A stretch of 64,000 nucleotides of DNA, taken from NCBI RefSeq assembly GCF_023078495.1, contig NZ_CP095742.1:3348001-3412000 (forward strand), in the 5' to 3' direction. Below, in pieces: positions 8,982 to 18,448 of this stretch. Within the stretch, counting starts at the first letter, position 1. Every line of letters starts with the position of its first letter. The position numbers were made by a program, and so were the translations under genes. Under the pieces are notes generated by a model that saw only the letters and a program-made list of their open reading frames with translations, was not told where the DNA came from and made no database searches. This DNA is from Luteibacter aegosomatissinici. Lineage in GTDB: Bacteria > Pseudomonadota > Gammaproteobacteria > Xanthomonadales > Rhodanobacteraceae.

Positions 8982-9080
8982 TTGTAGGAGCCCACCCTGT
9001 GGGCGACATCTTTCGCGACGACGTAGCAGGCCCTGTGGCTTTGTCGCGAACGGCGTCGCCCACAGGGTGGGCTCCTACAA
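8982..9080. repeat. GTAGGAG inverted repeat pair (REP-like)
   Basis: A perfect 26-bp inverted repeat: the left arm at 8982-9007 (TTGTAGGAGCCCACCCTGTG...) matches the right arm at 9055-9080, with a 47-bp spacer. It belongs to the GTAGGAG-headed palindromic family also found at 39748, 44829 and 51578. Confidence 0.88.
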
Positions 9081-9390
9081 CGGCATGGCGCACCAGCAGC
9101 GAGCTCGCCGCCATGCCACCTCATGGGTGAAGAGAGTCGTCGGTGCCCACCCTCGAGGCGAGTTCCGCACAAGAGAGCGGCCGTAGGCCATATAGGTAAA
9201 CCATGCGCCGAAGGCGCATTCCGCACCGAACGCGGAGGACCTGCCTGAGCAGCGAGGGTGGGCACCGACAGCTCTTCGCCTCAAGCCCACAACCAACAGG
9301 CGGCGGATGCCGCTCGAGACATGCATTCGCGCCAGCGAATGAACCGCTTCACTAGCGCGAAGCCGAAGGCGAGCCTGCACAGGCGAATAC

Positions 9391-9420
9391 AAAAAAAGCC
9401 CGGCATGTGCCGGGCTTTTT
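9391..9420 (-). terminator. Intrinsic terminator of isocitrate dehydrogenase
   Basis: Stem AGCCCGGCA/TGCCGGGCT with a 2-bp loop. The A-run at 9391-9397 gives U-residues on the minus strand, 22 bp beyond the gene's stop. Confidence 0.88.
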
Positions 9421-9442
9421 GTTCAAGCTCGAGCGATGGCGA

Positions 9443-10465
9443 TTACGCCGTCGCCTTGATCCGCTCGACGATCGCATCGCCGAAGGTATCGGTGTTGCCG
9501 GTGCCGCCCACGTCCGGCGTCGTGCGGTCGCGCGCGTTCATTACATCGCTGATCGCCGCACGCAGGCGCGTACCCTTCGCGACCATGCCCAGGTGATCGA
9601 GCATATCGGCCGCTGCCAGCAGCAGCGCGCACGGGTTGGCCTTCTTCTGGCCCGCGATATCCGGCGCCGAGCCGTGCACTGCCTCGAAGATGGCCGCGTC
9701 CTTACCGATGTTAGCACCCGGGGCCAGGCCCAGGCCGCCGACCAGGCCAGCGCACAGGTCCGACAGGATGTCGCCGAACAGGTTGGTGGTGACGATCACG
9801 TCGAACTGGTACGGATTCATTACCAGCTGCATGCACGCGTTGTCGACGATCATTTCCTGGAACTCGAGGTCCGGGAAATCCTTCGCCACTTCACGCGCCA
9901 CATCCAGGAACAGACCCGACGAGGTCTTCATGATGTTGGCCTTGTGCACGGCCGTGACCTTCTTGCGGCCCTTCGCGCGCGCCATCTCGAAGCCGTAGCG
10001 GCAGATGCGCTCCATGCCCGGACGGGTATTGCGGATGACCGACACGGCCACTTCGTTCGCGCCCTCACCCTCGCGCGTCTGGCCTTCGGCCATGTACGCG
10101 CCCATCGTGTTCTCGCGCACCGTGATGATGTCGATGTTGTCGTAGCGCGCCTTGGTGCCCGGGAAGCTGATGGCCGGACGCACGTTGGCGTACAGGTCGA
10201 ACTTGCGGCGCAGGGTGACGTTGATCGAGGTGAAGCCACCGCCGATCGGCGTGGTGAGCGGGCCCTTCAGCGCCACGGTGTGCTTGGCGATGGCATCGAG
10301 CGTGGCCTGCGGCAGCAGGTCGCCGTGCTTCTCGAGGGCCACCATGCCCGCGTCCACGAAATCGTAGGTCAGGCCGCAGTCGAGGGCATCGAGGACGCGG
10401 ATGGTCGCGTCCATGATCTCGGGGCCGATACCGTCGCCGGGGATCACGGCAATGGTCTTGCTCAT
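9443..10465 (-). CDS. NAD-type isocitrate dehydrogenase (homo-oligomeric)
   Basis: Oxidative decarboxylation of isocitrate to 2-oxoglutarate in the TCA cycle. The 340-residue decarboxylating dehydrogenase begins IAVIPGDGIGPEI. It has the substrate-binding segment with YANVRP and RENTMGAY, the Lys/Tyr catalytic region, the metal-binding NLFGDILSDL aspartates and the cofactor loop EAVHGSAPDIAG. Isopropylmalate dehydrogenases are close relatives, but the LTTPIGGGFTSINVTLRR segment is of NAD-IDH type. Xanthomonads use a short NAD-IDH of this kind. CAGGAG lies about 9 bp before the ATG. Confidence 0.88.
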   Translation of the reverse strand: MSKTIAVIPGDGIGPEIMDATIRVLDALDCGLTYDFVDAGMVALEKHGDLLPQATLDAIAKHTVALKGPLTTPIGGGFTSINVTLRRKFDLYANVRPAISFPGTKARYDNIDIITVRENTMGAYMAEGQTREGEGANEVAVSVIRNTRPGMERICRYGFEMARAKGRKKVTAVHKANIMKTSSGLFLDVAREVAKDFPDLEFQEMIVDNACMQLVMNPYQFDVIVTTNLFGDILSDLCAGLVGGLGLAPGANIGKDAAIFEAVHGSAPDIAGQKKANPCALLLAAADMLDHLGMVAKGTRLRAAISDVMNARDRTTPDVGGTGNTDTFGDAIVERIKATA

Positions 10466-10592
10466 GGGGGTAACTCCTGGAAGGAAGCGGGTCTAGGGAC
10501 ACACGCGACGCATGTGCCGGGGAAAGAAAATCGTCCGATTATCGGCGATTTTGCCCGCTTCCTTCAAGGATGCCGCCCGTGGCGGCCTGTAT

Positions 10593-10988
10593 TCAGCCAG
10601 CCACGTGGTCCGCGCAGGCGGCGGCATCCCCCGCCGTCTCACCTTCCAGCGAGTCCAGGAAATCGACGGCGCGGCGCAGGTGCGGGATGACGATGGAACC
10701 GCCCACCACCAGGCCCACGCTGAACACCTCGAAGAACTCGTCGCGGTTCACGCCCGCTTCCTTGCACTGGGCCACGTGGTAGCTGATGCAGTCATCGCAA
10801 CGCAGGACCATGGAAGCGACCAGGCCCAGCATCTCCTTGGTCTTCACATCGAGCGCACCCGCCCGGTAGGTCTGCGTATCCAGGGCGAAGAAACGACGCA
10901 CCACCTGGTTGTCTTCACCCAGGATGCGCTCGTTCATGCGCTTGCGGAAGGCGGTGAACTCCTCGACGCGGTCCTTGTCCGTGGCCAT
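10593..10988 (-). CDS. AhpD-like/carboxymuconolactone decarboxylase-family protein
   Basis: 131 residues of the all-helical AhpD/CMD fold. The motif LRCDDCISYHV (CxxC with a His three residues on) is the disulfide-peroxidase signature of the family. VGGSIVIPHLRRAVDFL is the matching C-terminal helix. Its ATG overlaps the TGA of the glutaredoxin gene by one base, so the pair is co-translated. Together they suggest a thiol-based peroxide or disulfide function; the reductant and substrate are unknown. Confidence 0.82.
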   Translation of the reverse strand: MATDKDRVEEFTAFRKRMNERILGEDNQVVRRFFALDTQTYRAGALDVKTKEMLGLVASMVLRCDDCISYHVAQCKEAGVNRDEFFEVFSVGLVVGGSIVIPHLRRAVDFLDSLEGETAGDAAACADHVAG

Positions 10989-11257
10989 CAGTGCGTGGCC
11001 TCGAGGATCTCGGCCAGGCGGCCGCTGCGATCGGCGGCGGCAAGGTCGTCAAACCCGCCGACATGCGTGCCGTTGATGAAGATCTGCGGCACCGTGCGGC
11101 GGCCGCCACTCTTCTCCAGCATGATGTCGCGCTGGGTCGGATCCATGTCGATGCGCACCTCGTTCCAGGCCAGGCCCTTGGCCTTCAGCAGGTTCTTGGC
11201 GGCGACGCAGTAAGGGCATACCGCGGTCGAATAGATGGTGATATCGGGGGTGCTCAT
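10988..11257 (-). CDS. grxC: Glutaredoxin, GrxC type
   Basis: An 89-residue thioredoxin-fold protein that reduces disulfides with glutathione. The active site is AVCPYCVAAK at about residues 13-22. The cis-Pro motif RRTVPQIFING and the C-terminal GGFDDLAA complete the glutathione site. It is the first gene of a two-gene unit with the AhpD-like protein (TGATG overlap). Confidence 0.93.
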   Translation of the reverse strand: MSTPDITIYSTAVCPYCVAAKNLLKAKGLAWNEVRIDMDPTQRDIMLEKSGGRRTVPQIFINGTHVGGFDDLAAADRSGRLAEILEATH

Positions 11258-11392
11258 GGAACGGGTGTCTCCGAACGCTCTGATGACCGTGATATGGCGG
11301 CCTTGCGCCCATTCTACAACCCGCGGCGAACCGGCGCCGTCGCGCGCGGTCCAAGCGGGTTACGACCCCGTAGTGGTATCGTTTTAACACTT

Positions 11393-13006
11393 ATGCGCCT
11401 GCCCGTTCCCCGCCTGCTGCTCCTCGCCGCCAGCACCGCCGCCACCTTCGTGGCCGGCGCCCAGGAGGCCGTGCGCCTGCCCGACCTGGGCAGCTCCGCC
11501 AACGCCCTTATCAGCCCGCGGGAAGCCGAGGATTACGGCGCCCAGATGCTGCGCCAGATGCATGCGCTGGACCTGACGCTGGATGACGCCCTGCTCGACC
11601 AGTACATCAACGACCTGGGTTTCCGGCTGGTCGCCGCGAGCGACCGGCCGAAGGACCACTTCCAGTTCTTCATCGTCCGCGATACGCAGATCAACGCCTT
11701 CGCCGCCCCCGGCGGCTATATCGGCGTAAATGCGGGCCTGATCAACATCACCCAGAATGAGAGCGAACTGGCGGGCGTCATCGCCCACGAAATCGGCCAC
11801 ATCACCCAGAACCACCTTTATCGCGCCTTCGAGGCGTCGAAGAAGGATGCCCCGCTCCTGGCACTGGTACTGCTCGGTGCCATCGCGGCCGGTAGTGCGG
11901 GCGGCGACGCGGCCGCGGGCGTGCTCATGGGTGGCCAGGGCCTGTTGCTGCAGCGTCAGATCAACTTCACCCGCAAGGACGAAATCGAGGCTGACCGGGT
12001 GGGCATCCAGACGCTTGCCAACTCGGGGTTCGATCCGGAAGCCATGGCCGATTTCTTCGGGCGCATGCAGGACACCCTGCGCGTCGGCGAGGGCGAAGAC
12101 GCCCTCCCCGCCCTGCTGCAGACCCACCCGGTGACCCTCGACCGCATCAGCGACGCGCGGGCGCGCGCACGCGTCCTCGAGGAACGGCTGAAAAACCAAC
12201 CGAAGCTGCCCACGCTGGACAAGGCGAGCTGGGAGAAGAGCACGGCCCCCGTGCTCTTCGTCAAGGATCCCACCACGTTGATCAGTACCGGCAACGCAGC
12301 GCCCAAGGACAGCGCCGGTGATACCTACGCACTCATGCGCGAGCGGGTCCGCGTGCTCTCGGGCGACGCCGGCAAGCTCGCGTCGTATTACGCCACGAAC
12401 CTCAAGCGCAAGGACTTCGATACGGCGGCCAACCGCTATGGCTATGCCGTGGCGCTCATCCGTACGAACCATGGCAGCCAGGCCGTGGAGCAGTTGCAGC
12501 CGCTGCTGGCCAGCCGGCCCGATAGCGTCGTGTTGCGGCTGGCGATGGCGGATGCCTATATGGACGCGGGCCGTTACGGCGATGCCATGGCCATCTACAA
12601 GGCGCTGCACGCCAACTCGCCGCGCAATGTCGCGGTGGCGCTCGGGTATGCCAAGGCCCTTGCCGTCCAGGGTAGCCGGGACAGCGCCCAGCAGGCGGCC
12701 GCCCTGCTCCGGCCCATGCTGGATAACAGCGACGACCCGGAAATCTTCCGTACGTACGCCCAGGCCACCGAGCGCGCTGGCGATAGCATCCGCTCGGCCG
12801 AGGCCTACGCGAACAGCGCCTACCTGTCAGGCCGGCCGTTCGATGCCATGGAGCAGCTGCGCCGGCTGCTCAAGCGCGATGACCTCGATTTCTACCAGCG
12901 GTCGCGCATCCAGGCCCAGATTGCCGACCTGACCCCGCTGCTCCTGGAGCTTCGCAAGCGCCGGGTGGCCACCGATGACAACCCCGACGGCCGCTCGCAG
13001 CAATAG
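11393..13006 (+). CDS. BepA-like periplasmic M48 metalloprotease with TPR domain
   Basis: An outer-membrane quality-control protease/chaperone of the BepA (YfgC) family. The 537-residue product has a signal peptide (residues 1 to about 23). The M48 domain has the zinc motif HEIGH at 132-136 and a downstream EIEADRVGIQTLANSGFDP segment supplying the third ligand. From about residue 300 a TPR-like helical region begins (AVEQLQPLLASRPDSVVLRLAMADAYMDAG). The length is slightly above E. coli BepA (487). ATG 11393 is chosen for the signal peptide; the frame is open upstream through antisense glutaredoxin sequence, which is a shadow. Confidence 0.88.
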   Translation: MRLPVPRLLLLAASTAATFVAGAQEAVRLPDLGSSANALISPREAEDYGAQMLRQMHALDLTLDDALLDQYINDLGFRLVAASDRPKDHFQFFIVRDTQINAFAAPGGYIGVNAGLINITQNESELAGVIAHEIGHITQNHLYRAFEASKKDAPLLALVLLGAIAAGSAGGDAAAGVLMGGQGLLLQRQINFTRKDEIEADRVGIQTLANSGFDPEAMADFFGRMQDTLRVGEGEDALPALLQTHPVTLDRISDARARARVLEERLKNQPKLPTLDKASWEKSTAPVLFVKDPTTLISTGNAAPKDSAGDTYALMRERVRVLSGDAGKLASYYATNLKRKDFDTAANRYGYAVALIRTNHGSQAVEQLQPLLASRPDSVVLRLAMADAYMDAGRYGDAMAIYKALHANSPRNVAVALGYAKALAVQGSRDSAQQAAALLRPMLDNSDDPEIFRTYAQATERAGDSIRSAEAYANSAYLSGRPFDAMEQLRRLLKRDDLDFYQRSRIQAQIADLTPLLLELRKRRVATDDNPDGRSQQ

Positions 13007-13039
13007 ATGTGCCTTATCGGCAACAGGTGAATGTGACCG

Positions 13040-13057
13040 TTGTCATTGCCCTGTAAC
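13040..13057 (+). promoter_or_regulatory. PHO box upstream of phoB
   Basis: TTGTCATTGCCCTGTAAC follows the 7-4-7 PhoB-box layout (two CTGTCAT-like halves 11 bp apart), with the halves TTGTCAT and CTGTAAC. A TATGAC -10-like hexamer lies at 13073-13078. It implies PhoB autoregulation of the phoB-phoR(-ppk) unit. Confidence 0.75.
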
Positions 13058-13105
13058 ACGGCACGGCTGCAATATGACGGTCACAGCCACCAAGCGGTTC
13101 ATAGC

Positions 13106-13795
13106 GTGCATAAACGCATTCTCATCGTGGAAGACGAAGCATCGATTCGCGACATGGTCGCCTTCGCGCTTCGCAAGGCGGGCATGGATGCGGCGCACGC
13201 CGCCGACGCCCGCGCCGCCCAGATGGCTATCTCCGAGCGCGTGCCGGACCTGATCCTGCTCGACTGGATGCTCCCGGGCACCAGCGGCCTGGAACTGGCC
13301 CGCCGCCTGCGCCGCGAGGAACTGTCGCGCGAAATCCCCATCATCATGCTCACCGCCCGCGGCGAGGAGATGGACCGGGTGAACGGCCTGGAGGCCGGCG
13401 TGGACGACTACGTGATCAAGCCGTTCTCCACCCGCGAGCTCATCGCTCGCATCAAGGCCGTGCTCCGCCGCAGCCAGGGCGACGATGGCTCAGGCGTGGT
13501 GGAGCTGGGTGGCCTGCGCATCGACGGCCCGGCGCACCGCGTCTTCGCCGGTGAGGATGCCGTGCCGATCGGCCCCACCGAATACCGCCTGCTGTTCTTC
13601 TTCATGACCCACCCGGAGCGCGTCTACTCCCGGGCCCAGCTGCTCGACCACGTCTGGGGCGGCAGCGTGTACGTCGAAGAGCGCACCGTGGATGTCCACA
13701 TCCGCCGCCTGCGCAAGACCCTGGAACCATGGAAGCTGGACGATATGGTCCAGACCGTCCGTGGCGCCGGCTACCGCTTCTCCGCCAATACCTAG
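13106..13795 (+). CDS. phoB: Phosphate regulon response regulator PhoB
   Basis: An OmpR-family transcription factor of 229 residues. The receiver domain begins [12 protein letters not shown], with the phosphoacceptor Asp in [13 protein letters not shown] and Lys in DDYVIKPFS. The winged-helix domain begins near residue 130 and includes [19 protein letters not shown] as the recognition helix. GTG 13106 is preferred over an ATG at 13040, which falls inside the PHO box. The phoR gene follows after 57 bp. Confidence 0.95.
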   Translation: MHKRILIVEDEASIRDMVAFALRKAGMDAAHAADARAAQMAISERVPDLILLDWMLPGTSGLELARRLRREELSREIPIIMLTARGEEMDRVNGLEAGVDDYVIKPFSTRELIARIKAVLRRSQGDDGSGVVELGGLRIDGPAHRVFAGEDAVPIGPTEYRLLFFFMTHPERVYSRAQLLDHVWGGSVYVEERTVDVHIRRLRKTLEPWKLDDMVQTVRGAGYRFSANT

Positions 13796-13852
13796 GCTTA
13801 GGCGCGGTAGCCGCGTTATGGTGCGAACCACCTGCCCGCCGGTTACCCCGTT

Positions 13853-15130
13853 ATGCCACCCAGCTTCCTGACCTCCTGGCGATTGCCCGCCACCTGCGCC
13901 GCCCTGCTTCTTGCGGGCGGTGCGGTGGGCGCGCTCATGGGCGCGGCGCTGGCCGGCGTGACCACGGTCGCGCTGGTCCAAATCGTCGTGCTGCTGTCGC
14001 TGTTCCGTCATAAGCCGGGCCCAATGTTGCAATCGCCCGCAACGCACCACCCTGAGCATGACCGTCTCATGACCCGCACACGCCGTATCGCCTCCCGCCT
14101 CCGTGATCTGCGCAGCGCGGCCGGCTCGCTCCCCGATGGCGTGGTCCTGCTGGACCACGCGCAACACGTCCGCTGGTTCAACCATGCGGCGGAGGAGTTG
14201 CTCGGCCTGAAGGGACCGCGTGACCGCGGCCGTTTCATTACCGATATCCTCAAGAACAGCGACCTCGCCGACTGGCTGGACGAGGGTGCGCGCGAGCCGT
14301 TGACCGACGTCACGGCCCCGGGGCATCCGAACCGGCACATCACGGCCACGCTGCTGCCCTTCGGCAGCCGCCAGCGGGTGCTACTGGCGCGCGATACCAG
14401 CCACCTCACCCGGCTGGAACAGATCCGCCGCGATTTCGTGGCCAACGTCTCCCACGAGCTGCGCACGCCACTGACCGTTATCCACGGTTACCTCGAACTG
14501 CTGGATCCGGAGGATGTGCCTGAGCTCGCGCCGGTGCTGGACGAAATGCGCGCGCAGTCCAAGCGCATGGGCCAGATCGTGGAAGACCTGCTGACCCTGT
14601 CGCGCCTGGAAACCCAGGACCACCTGGCCGAAGAACACGTGCAGATGGCACCCTTGCTCGCGTCGCTGCGGAAAGAGGCCGAGGCGCTCAGCCAGGGTCG
14701 GCATACCATTTCGCTGGACGTGGCCACCGGTTACGACCTGCTCGGTTCGACCAAGGATCTGCACAGCGCCTTCGGCAACCTGGTCGGCAATGCGGTCCGC
14801 TACACCCCCACGGGCGGCAAGATCGCCATCCGCTGGGCCGCCACCGCTGATGGCGCGCGCTTCTCGGTGCAGGATTCGGGCTTTGGCATTCCGGCCGCGC
14901 ATATCGCGCGCCTGACCGAGCGCTTCTATCGCGTATCGTCCAGCCGCTCGCGCGATTCCGGCGGCACCGGCCTGGGTCTGTCGATCGTGAAGCACGTGCT
15001 AAACCTGCACCAGGCGCGGCTCTCCATTGAGAGCGAGCCCGGCAAGGGCTCCACGTTCGCCTGCGTTTTCGGCAGCGATCGCCTCCTGGATGGTTCACGC
15101 ATCCACGATGTGGCGGGCGCACCGGCCTGA
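13853..15130 (+). CDS. phoR: Phosphate regulon sensor kinase PhoR
   Basis: A membrane histidine kinase of 425 residues that phosphorylates PhoB under phosphate limitation. The order is two short TM helices (about 12-32 and 36-52), a linker, a PAS domain (SLPDGVVLLDHAQHVRWFN), the H-box FVANVSHELRTPLTV, and the ATPase domain with N-box LVGNAVRYTP, G1 DSGFGIP and G2 GGTGLGLSIVKH. There is no large periplasmic domain, as in other PhoR proteins, which sense through the Pst/PhoU system. Those partner genes are not in the window. Confidence 0.94.
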   Translation: MPPSFLTSWRLPATCAALLLAGGAVGALMGAALAGVTTVALVQIVVLLSLFRHKPGPMLQSPATHHPEHDRLMTRTRRIASRLRDLRSAAGSLPDGVVLLDHAQHVRWFNHAAEELLGLKGPRDRGRFITDILKNSDLADWLDEGAREPLTDVTAPGHPNRHITATLLPFGSRQRVLLARDTSHLTRLEQIRRDFVANVSHELRTPLTVIHGYLELLDPEDVPELAPVLDEMRAQSKRMGQIVEDLLTLSRLETQDHLAEEHVQMAPLLASLRKEAEALSQGRHTISLDVATGYDLLGSTKDLHSAFGNLVGNAVRYTPTGGKIAIRWAATADGARFSVQDSGFGIPAAHIARLTERFYRVSSSRSRDSGGTGLGLSIVKHVLNLHQARLSIESEPGKGSTFACVFGSDRLLDGSRIHDVAGAPA

Positions 15131-15209
15131 ACGCATGGCAGCCCGGCGCCCGCAGGTTGCTGCGATGCCCCTTTCCGTGACCGCGGCCCATGGTTCACCA
15201 TCGGGGGCT

Positions 15210-17306
15210 ATGAAACGAACCGCGGAACGCATGAACGCCAAGGTCGACCTCGGGGCCACCGAGCTGTACATCAACCGTGAGCTGGCGGCGCTGGAATTCA
15301 ATTTCCGCGTTCTGGCGCAGGCCAGCGATCCCGATGTTCCCGTACTGGAACGCTTGCGCTACCTCACCATCGTCAGCAACAACCTCGACGAGTTCTTCGA
15401 GGTGCGCGTCGCCGTGCTGAAGCACAAGCATGCGCTCGGTGCCGCCCTGCCTGGTGCGGATGGCATGTCGTCGGGCGAAATCCTGGGCCGTATCCGCGAG
15501 CGCGCGCTCGAACTGGTTGGCGAGCTCTACCGGATCTGGCGCGATGAACTCGGGCCCGCCCTGAACGATGCCAATATCCGTTTCCTGACCCGGGATAACT
15601 GGTCGGACAAGCAGCGACGCTGGCTGCAGGGCTATTTCCAGAACGAAATCATGCCGGTGCTTTCACCACTTGGCCTGGATCCCGCCCACCCGTTCCCCCG
15701 CATCCTCAACAAGACGCTGAACCTGGCGGTCGTTTTGAAGGGACGCGATGCGTTTGGCCGCGAGGGCCACATGGCGCTGGTGCGTGCGCCGCGCTCACTC
15801 CCGCGCATCATCCGCATCCCCGCCGAGGTATCGGGAAGCGATGGCGATTTCGTCTTCCTCGCCGAAGTACTGCAAAGCTTCGCCGATGAAATCTTCCCCG
15901 GCTTCCAGGTCTGTGCGGCGTACCAGTTTCGCGTGACCCGCAACAGCGAGCTGGTGGTTGAAGAAGCTGAAGTGGAAAACCTGGCCCGCGCCCTCAGCGA
16001 AGAGCTCGCGGGCCGCGGCTATGCCCGCCCGGTACGTCTCGAGGTCGGCGCGGATTGCCCGCGTGCGATCACCGACATGCTGATGGCGAACTTCCAGCTG
16101 GAAGATGCCGACATCTATCGCTGTGATGGGCCGGTCAACATCATTCGTGCCGGCGTCATCTACGATCAGCTCGACCGGCCTGAGCTCAAGTTCCCGCACT
16201 TCACCCCACGCCTGACACCGGCGTTCGCCAAGGGCGTGAACGAATTCGATGTACTGGGCGAGCGCGATGTGCTCATGCACCACCCTTACGAGTCCTTCGC
16301 CTCGGTGGTGGAACTGCTGCGCCGCGCTTCGCAGGACCCGGGCGTGCTCGCCATCAAGCAGACGCTCTACCGTGCCGGCAAGGATTCCCCGCTGGTGGAC
16401 CTGCTGGTCGATGCGGCGCGCAACGGCAAGGACGTCACCGTGGTGATCGAGCTGCGGGCGCGCTTCGACGAGGAGGCCAACATCGGCCTGGCCAACCGCC
16501 TGCAGGAGGCCGGCGTGCAGGTGGTGTATGGCGTGGTCGGCTACAAGACCCACGCGAAGATGCTGCTCATCGTGCGCCGCGAAGGCAATGGCCTGCGCCG
16601 TTACGTGCACCTGTCCACCGGTAATTACCACCAGGGCAACAGCCGCGGCTATACCGATATCGGCCTGATGACAGCCAACCCGGAGATCGGCGAAGACATC
16701 CACAAGGTGTTCCAGCAGCTTTCCGGCCTGGGCCCGATGATCCAGCTCAAGCGCCTGCTGCACTCGCCGTTCACCCTGTACAGCAGCGTGATGGGCAAGA
16801 TCGAACGCGAGATCGAGCATGCGAAGAACGGTCGCGGCGGCCGTATTGTCGCCAAGCTCAATGCGCTGAACGAGGCCCACGTGGTCGAGGCGCTCTACCG
16901 CGCGTCGCAGGCCGGTGTGCAGATCGACCTGATCATCCGCGGTGCGTGCACGCTGCGCCCCGGGATCAAGGGTGTCTCGGAGAATATCCGGGTGCGCTCG
17001 ATCATCGGCCGCTTTCTCGAGCACAGCCGCGTCTACTGGTTCGGCAACGACGGCGACCCCGAACTCTATTGCGCCAGCGCCGACTGGATGGAGCGCAACC
17101 TCATGCGCCGCATCGAGATAGGCGTGCCCATCCTGGAGCCCGAGCTGTTCAAGCGCGTATACGACGAAACGCTGGATAACTACCTGCGTGACAACACCCA
17201 GGCATGGATGCTCGGCGCCGATGGCCGCTATACGCGGCGTCACCCGGCGGCCGGCGAGCTCCCGCATTCGGCGCAACAGGCGCTGCTGGCAAAGTACTGC
17301 GGGTGA
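15210..17306 (+). CDS. ppk: Polyphosphate kinase 1
   Basis: Makes polyphosphate from ATP. The 698-residue length is usual for PPK1. The N domain begins YINRELAALEFNFRVL. The conserved core has HHPYESF, IKQTLYR, and the two PLD-like catalytic domains with YKTHAKMLLIVRRE (phosphohistidine His) and HLSTGNYH. ATG 15210 is used; ATG 15231 is also possible. It lies 79 bp after phoR and shares its last bases with the next gene's GTG start, so a glycosyltransferase is coupled to it. Confidence 0.96.
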   Translation: MKRTAERMNAKVDLGATELYINRELAALEFNFRVLAQASDPDVPVLERLRYLTIVSNNLDEFFEVRVAVLKHKHALGAALPGADGMSSGEILGRIRERALELVGELYRIWRDELGPALNDANIRFLTRDNWSDKQRRWLQGYFQNEIMPVLSPLGLDPAHPFPRILNKTLNLAVVLKGRDAFGREGHMALVRAPRSLPRIIRIPAEVSGSDGDFVFLAEVLQSFADEIFPGFQVCAAYQFRVTRNSELVVEEAEVENLARALSEELAGRGYARPVRLEVGADCPRAITDMLMANFQLEDADIYRCDGPVNIIRAGVIYDQLDRPELKFPHFTPRLTPAFAKGVNEFDVLGERDVLMHHPYESFASVVELLRRASQDPGVLAIKQTLYRAGKDSPLVDLLVDAARNGKDVTVVIELRARFDEEANIGLANRLQEAGVQVVYGVVGYKTHAKMLLIVRREGNGLRRYVHLSTGNYHQGNSRGYTDIGLMTANPEIGEDIHKVFQQLSGLGPMIQLKRLLHSPFTLYSSVMGKIEREIEHAKNGRGGRIVAKLNALNEAHVVEALYRASQAGVQIDLIIRGACTLRPGIKGVSENIRVRSIIGRFLEHSRVYWFGNDGDPELYCASADWMERNLMRRIEIGVPILEPELFKRVYDETLDNYLRDNTQAWMLGADGRYTRRHPAAGELPHSAQQALLAKYCG

Positions 17307-18448
17307 CGCGGCGTATCCTGCTCCTTTCGGTGTCGGCGGGTGCGGGCCACGTGCGCGCCGCCGATGCGCTGGAAGCCACCATCTCGGCGCTGGCCGCGCA
17401 GGGTGGCCAGGTGGAGGCGCTCCACCTCGATGTGATGGATTTCGTCCCGTCCAGCTTCCGCCGCATCTATGCGGATTTCTACCTCGGCCTCATCACCCGC
17501 TATCCGCGCTTGTGGGGCATGCTCTACCGCATCACCGATGACGCTCGCCCCGATGCCGTTGTACAGCGCATGCGCCGGACCATCGAGCGGCTGAACACCC
17601 GGCGCCTGCGTGCCGCCATCGCGGACTTCGCTCCGGACGCGATCGTGTGCACGCATTTCCTGCCCGCCGAAATGCTCGCCCGGCAGATCCGCAAGGGCCG
17701 TGTCTCCGCGCCGGTGTACCTGCAGGTGACGGATTTCGACCTTCACCGCATGTGGCTCGTGCCGGGCATGAGCGGTTACTTCGCCGGCAGCCCGGAAATC
17801 GCCCACCGCATGCATGCCGTGGGCCTGCCCGCCGAGCGAGTCCATACCACCGGTATTCCCGTGATGCCGGCATTTGCTGAACGCCATGATCGCTCGGTGC
17901 TGGCGCACCGTTTCGGCATGGATCCAACACGTCCTGCGTACCTCGTGATGGGCGGTGGCGCGGGCGTTGGCGCGCTGGATGAGCTGGCGGATACGCTGCT
18001 CTCGGCTGGCGGGGATTTCCAGCTCGTCGTGCTGGCCGGGCGCAATGAAGACATGCTCGGACGGCTGCGCCGCCTGGCAGCGGGCAAACACGCTGGACGC
18101 CTGTTTCCACAGGGTTACACACGGCACGTCGAACAGCTCATGGCCTGTTGCGACCTGGCCATCACCAAGCCAGGTGGGCTCACCACCTCGGAGTGCCTGG
18201 CCATGGGCTTGCCGATGATCGTGAACGCGCCGATCCCAGGGCAGGAAGAACGCAATGCGGATTACCTGCTGGAACAGGGGGCCGCCTGGAAGGCGATCGA
18301 TGCGGTTGCGCTGGCGTGGCGCATCCAGGCCTTGCGTGCCGACCCCGCCCACCTGGCCGCCATGGCGGCACGCGCCCGTGCGATCGGCCGGCCGCACGCT
18401 GCCCGCGATGTCGTTGACATCGTGCTTGCGCAACTGGGCCACCGATGA
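17303..18448 (+). CDS. MGDG-synthase-like glycolipid glycosyltransferase
   Basis: A GT-B glycosyltransferase of 381 residues, related to plant and bacterial mono-/diacylglycerol glycosyltransferases and to MurG. The N-terminal half is of the MGDG-synthase type: LLSVSAGAGHVRAADAL, then MDFVP and DAIVCTHFLPAE. The C-terminal half carries the sugar-nucleotide site KPGGLTTSECLAMGLPMIV and PGQEERNADYL. GTG 17303 overlaps the ppk stop (GTGA). Placement between ppk and ppx, behind phoBR, suggests a role when phosphate is short, perhaps making phosphorus-free glycolipids. That role is inference. Confidence 0.85.
   Translation: MTRRILLLSVSAGAGHVRAADALEATISALAAQGGQVEALHLDVMDFVPSSFRRIYADFYLGLITRYPRLWGMLYRITDDARPDAVVQRMRRTIERLNTRRLRAAIADFAPDAIVCTHFLPAEMLARQIRKGRVSAPVYLQVTDFDLHRMWLVPGMSGYFAGSPEIAHRMHAVGLPAERVHTTGIPVMPAFAERHDRSVLAHRFGMDPTRPAYLVMGGGAGVGALDELADTLLSAGGDFQLVVLAGRNEDMLGRLRRLAAGKHAGRLFPQGYTRHVEQLMACCDLAITKPGGLTTSECLAMGLPMIVNAPIPGQEERNADYLLEQGAAWKAIDAVALAWRIQALRADPAHLAAMAARARAIGRPHAARDVVDIVLAQLGHR

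Larger units (their letters stand above)
8261..9380. repeat. Repeat island 1: nested inverted repeats with 13-bp inverted termini
   Basis: Gene-poor stretch of about 1.1 kb. It begins GCGGTTCATTCGC (8261-8273) and has the exact inverse GCGAATGAACCGC at 9335-9347. Two arms carry the box CGGTGCCCACCCTCG and its inverse: at 8341-8355/8494-8508 and 9141-9155/9253-9267. Between the arms lie a 43-codon ORF (8757-8888) and a GTAGGAG inverted repeat (8982-9080). Segments match island 2 (51497-52190), some inverted and some direct, and similarity on the right runs to about 9377. No transposase gene is present. Confidence 0.8.

Noticed and set aside
8261-9380. CRISPR array
   Set aside because: Repeats are inverted and nested with unequal spacing, without regular spacers or cas genes.
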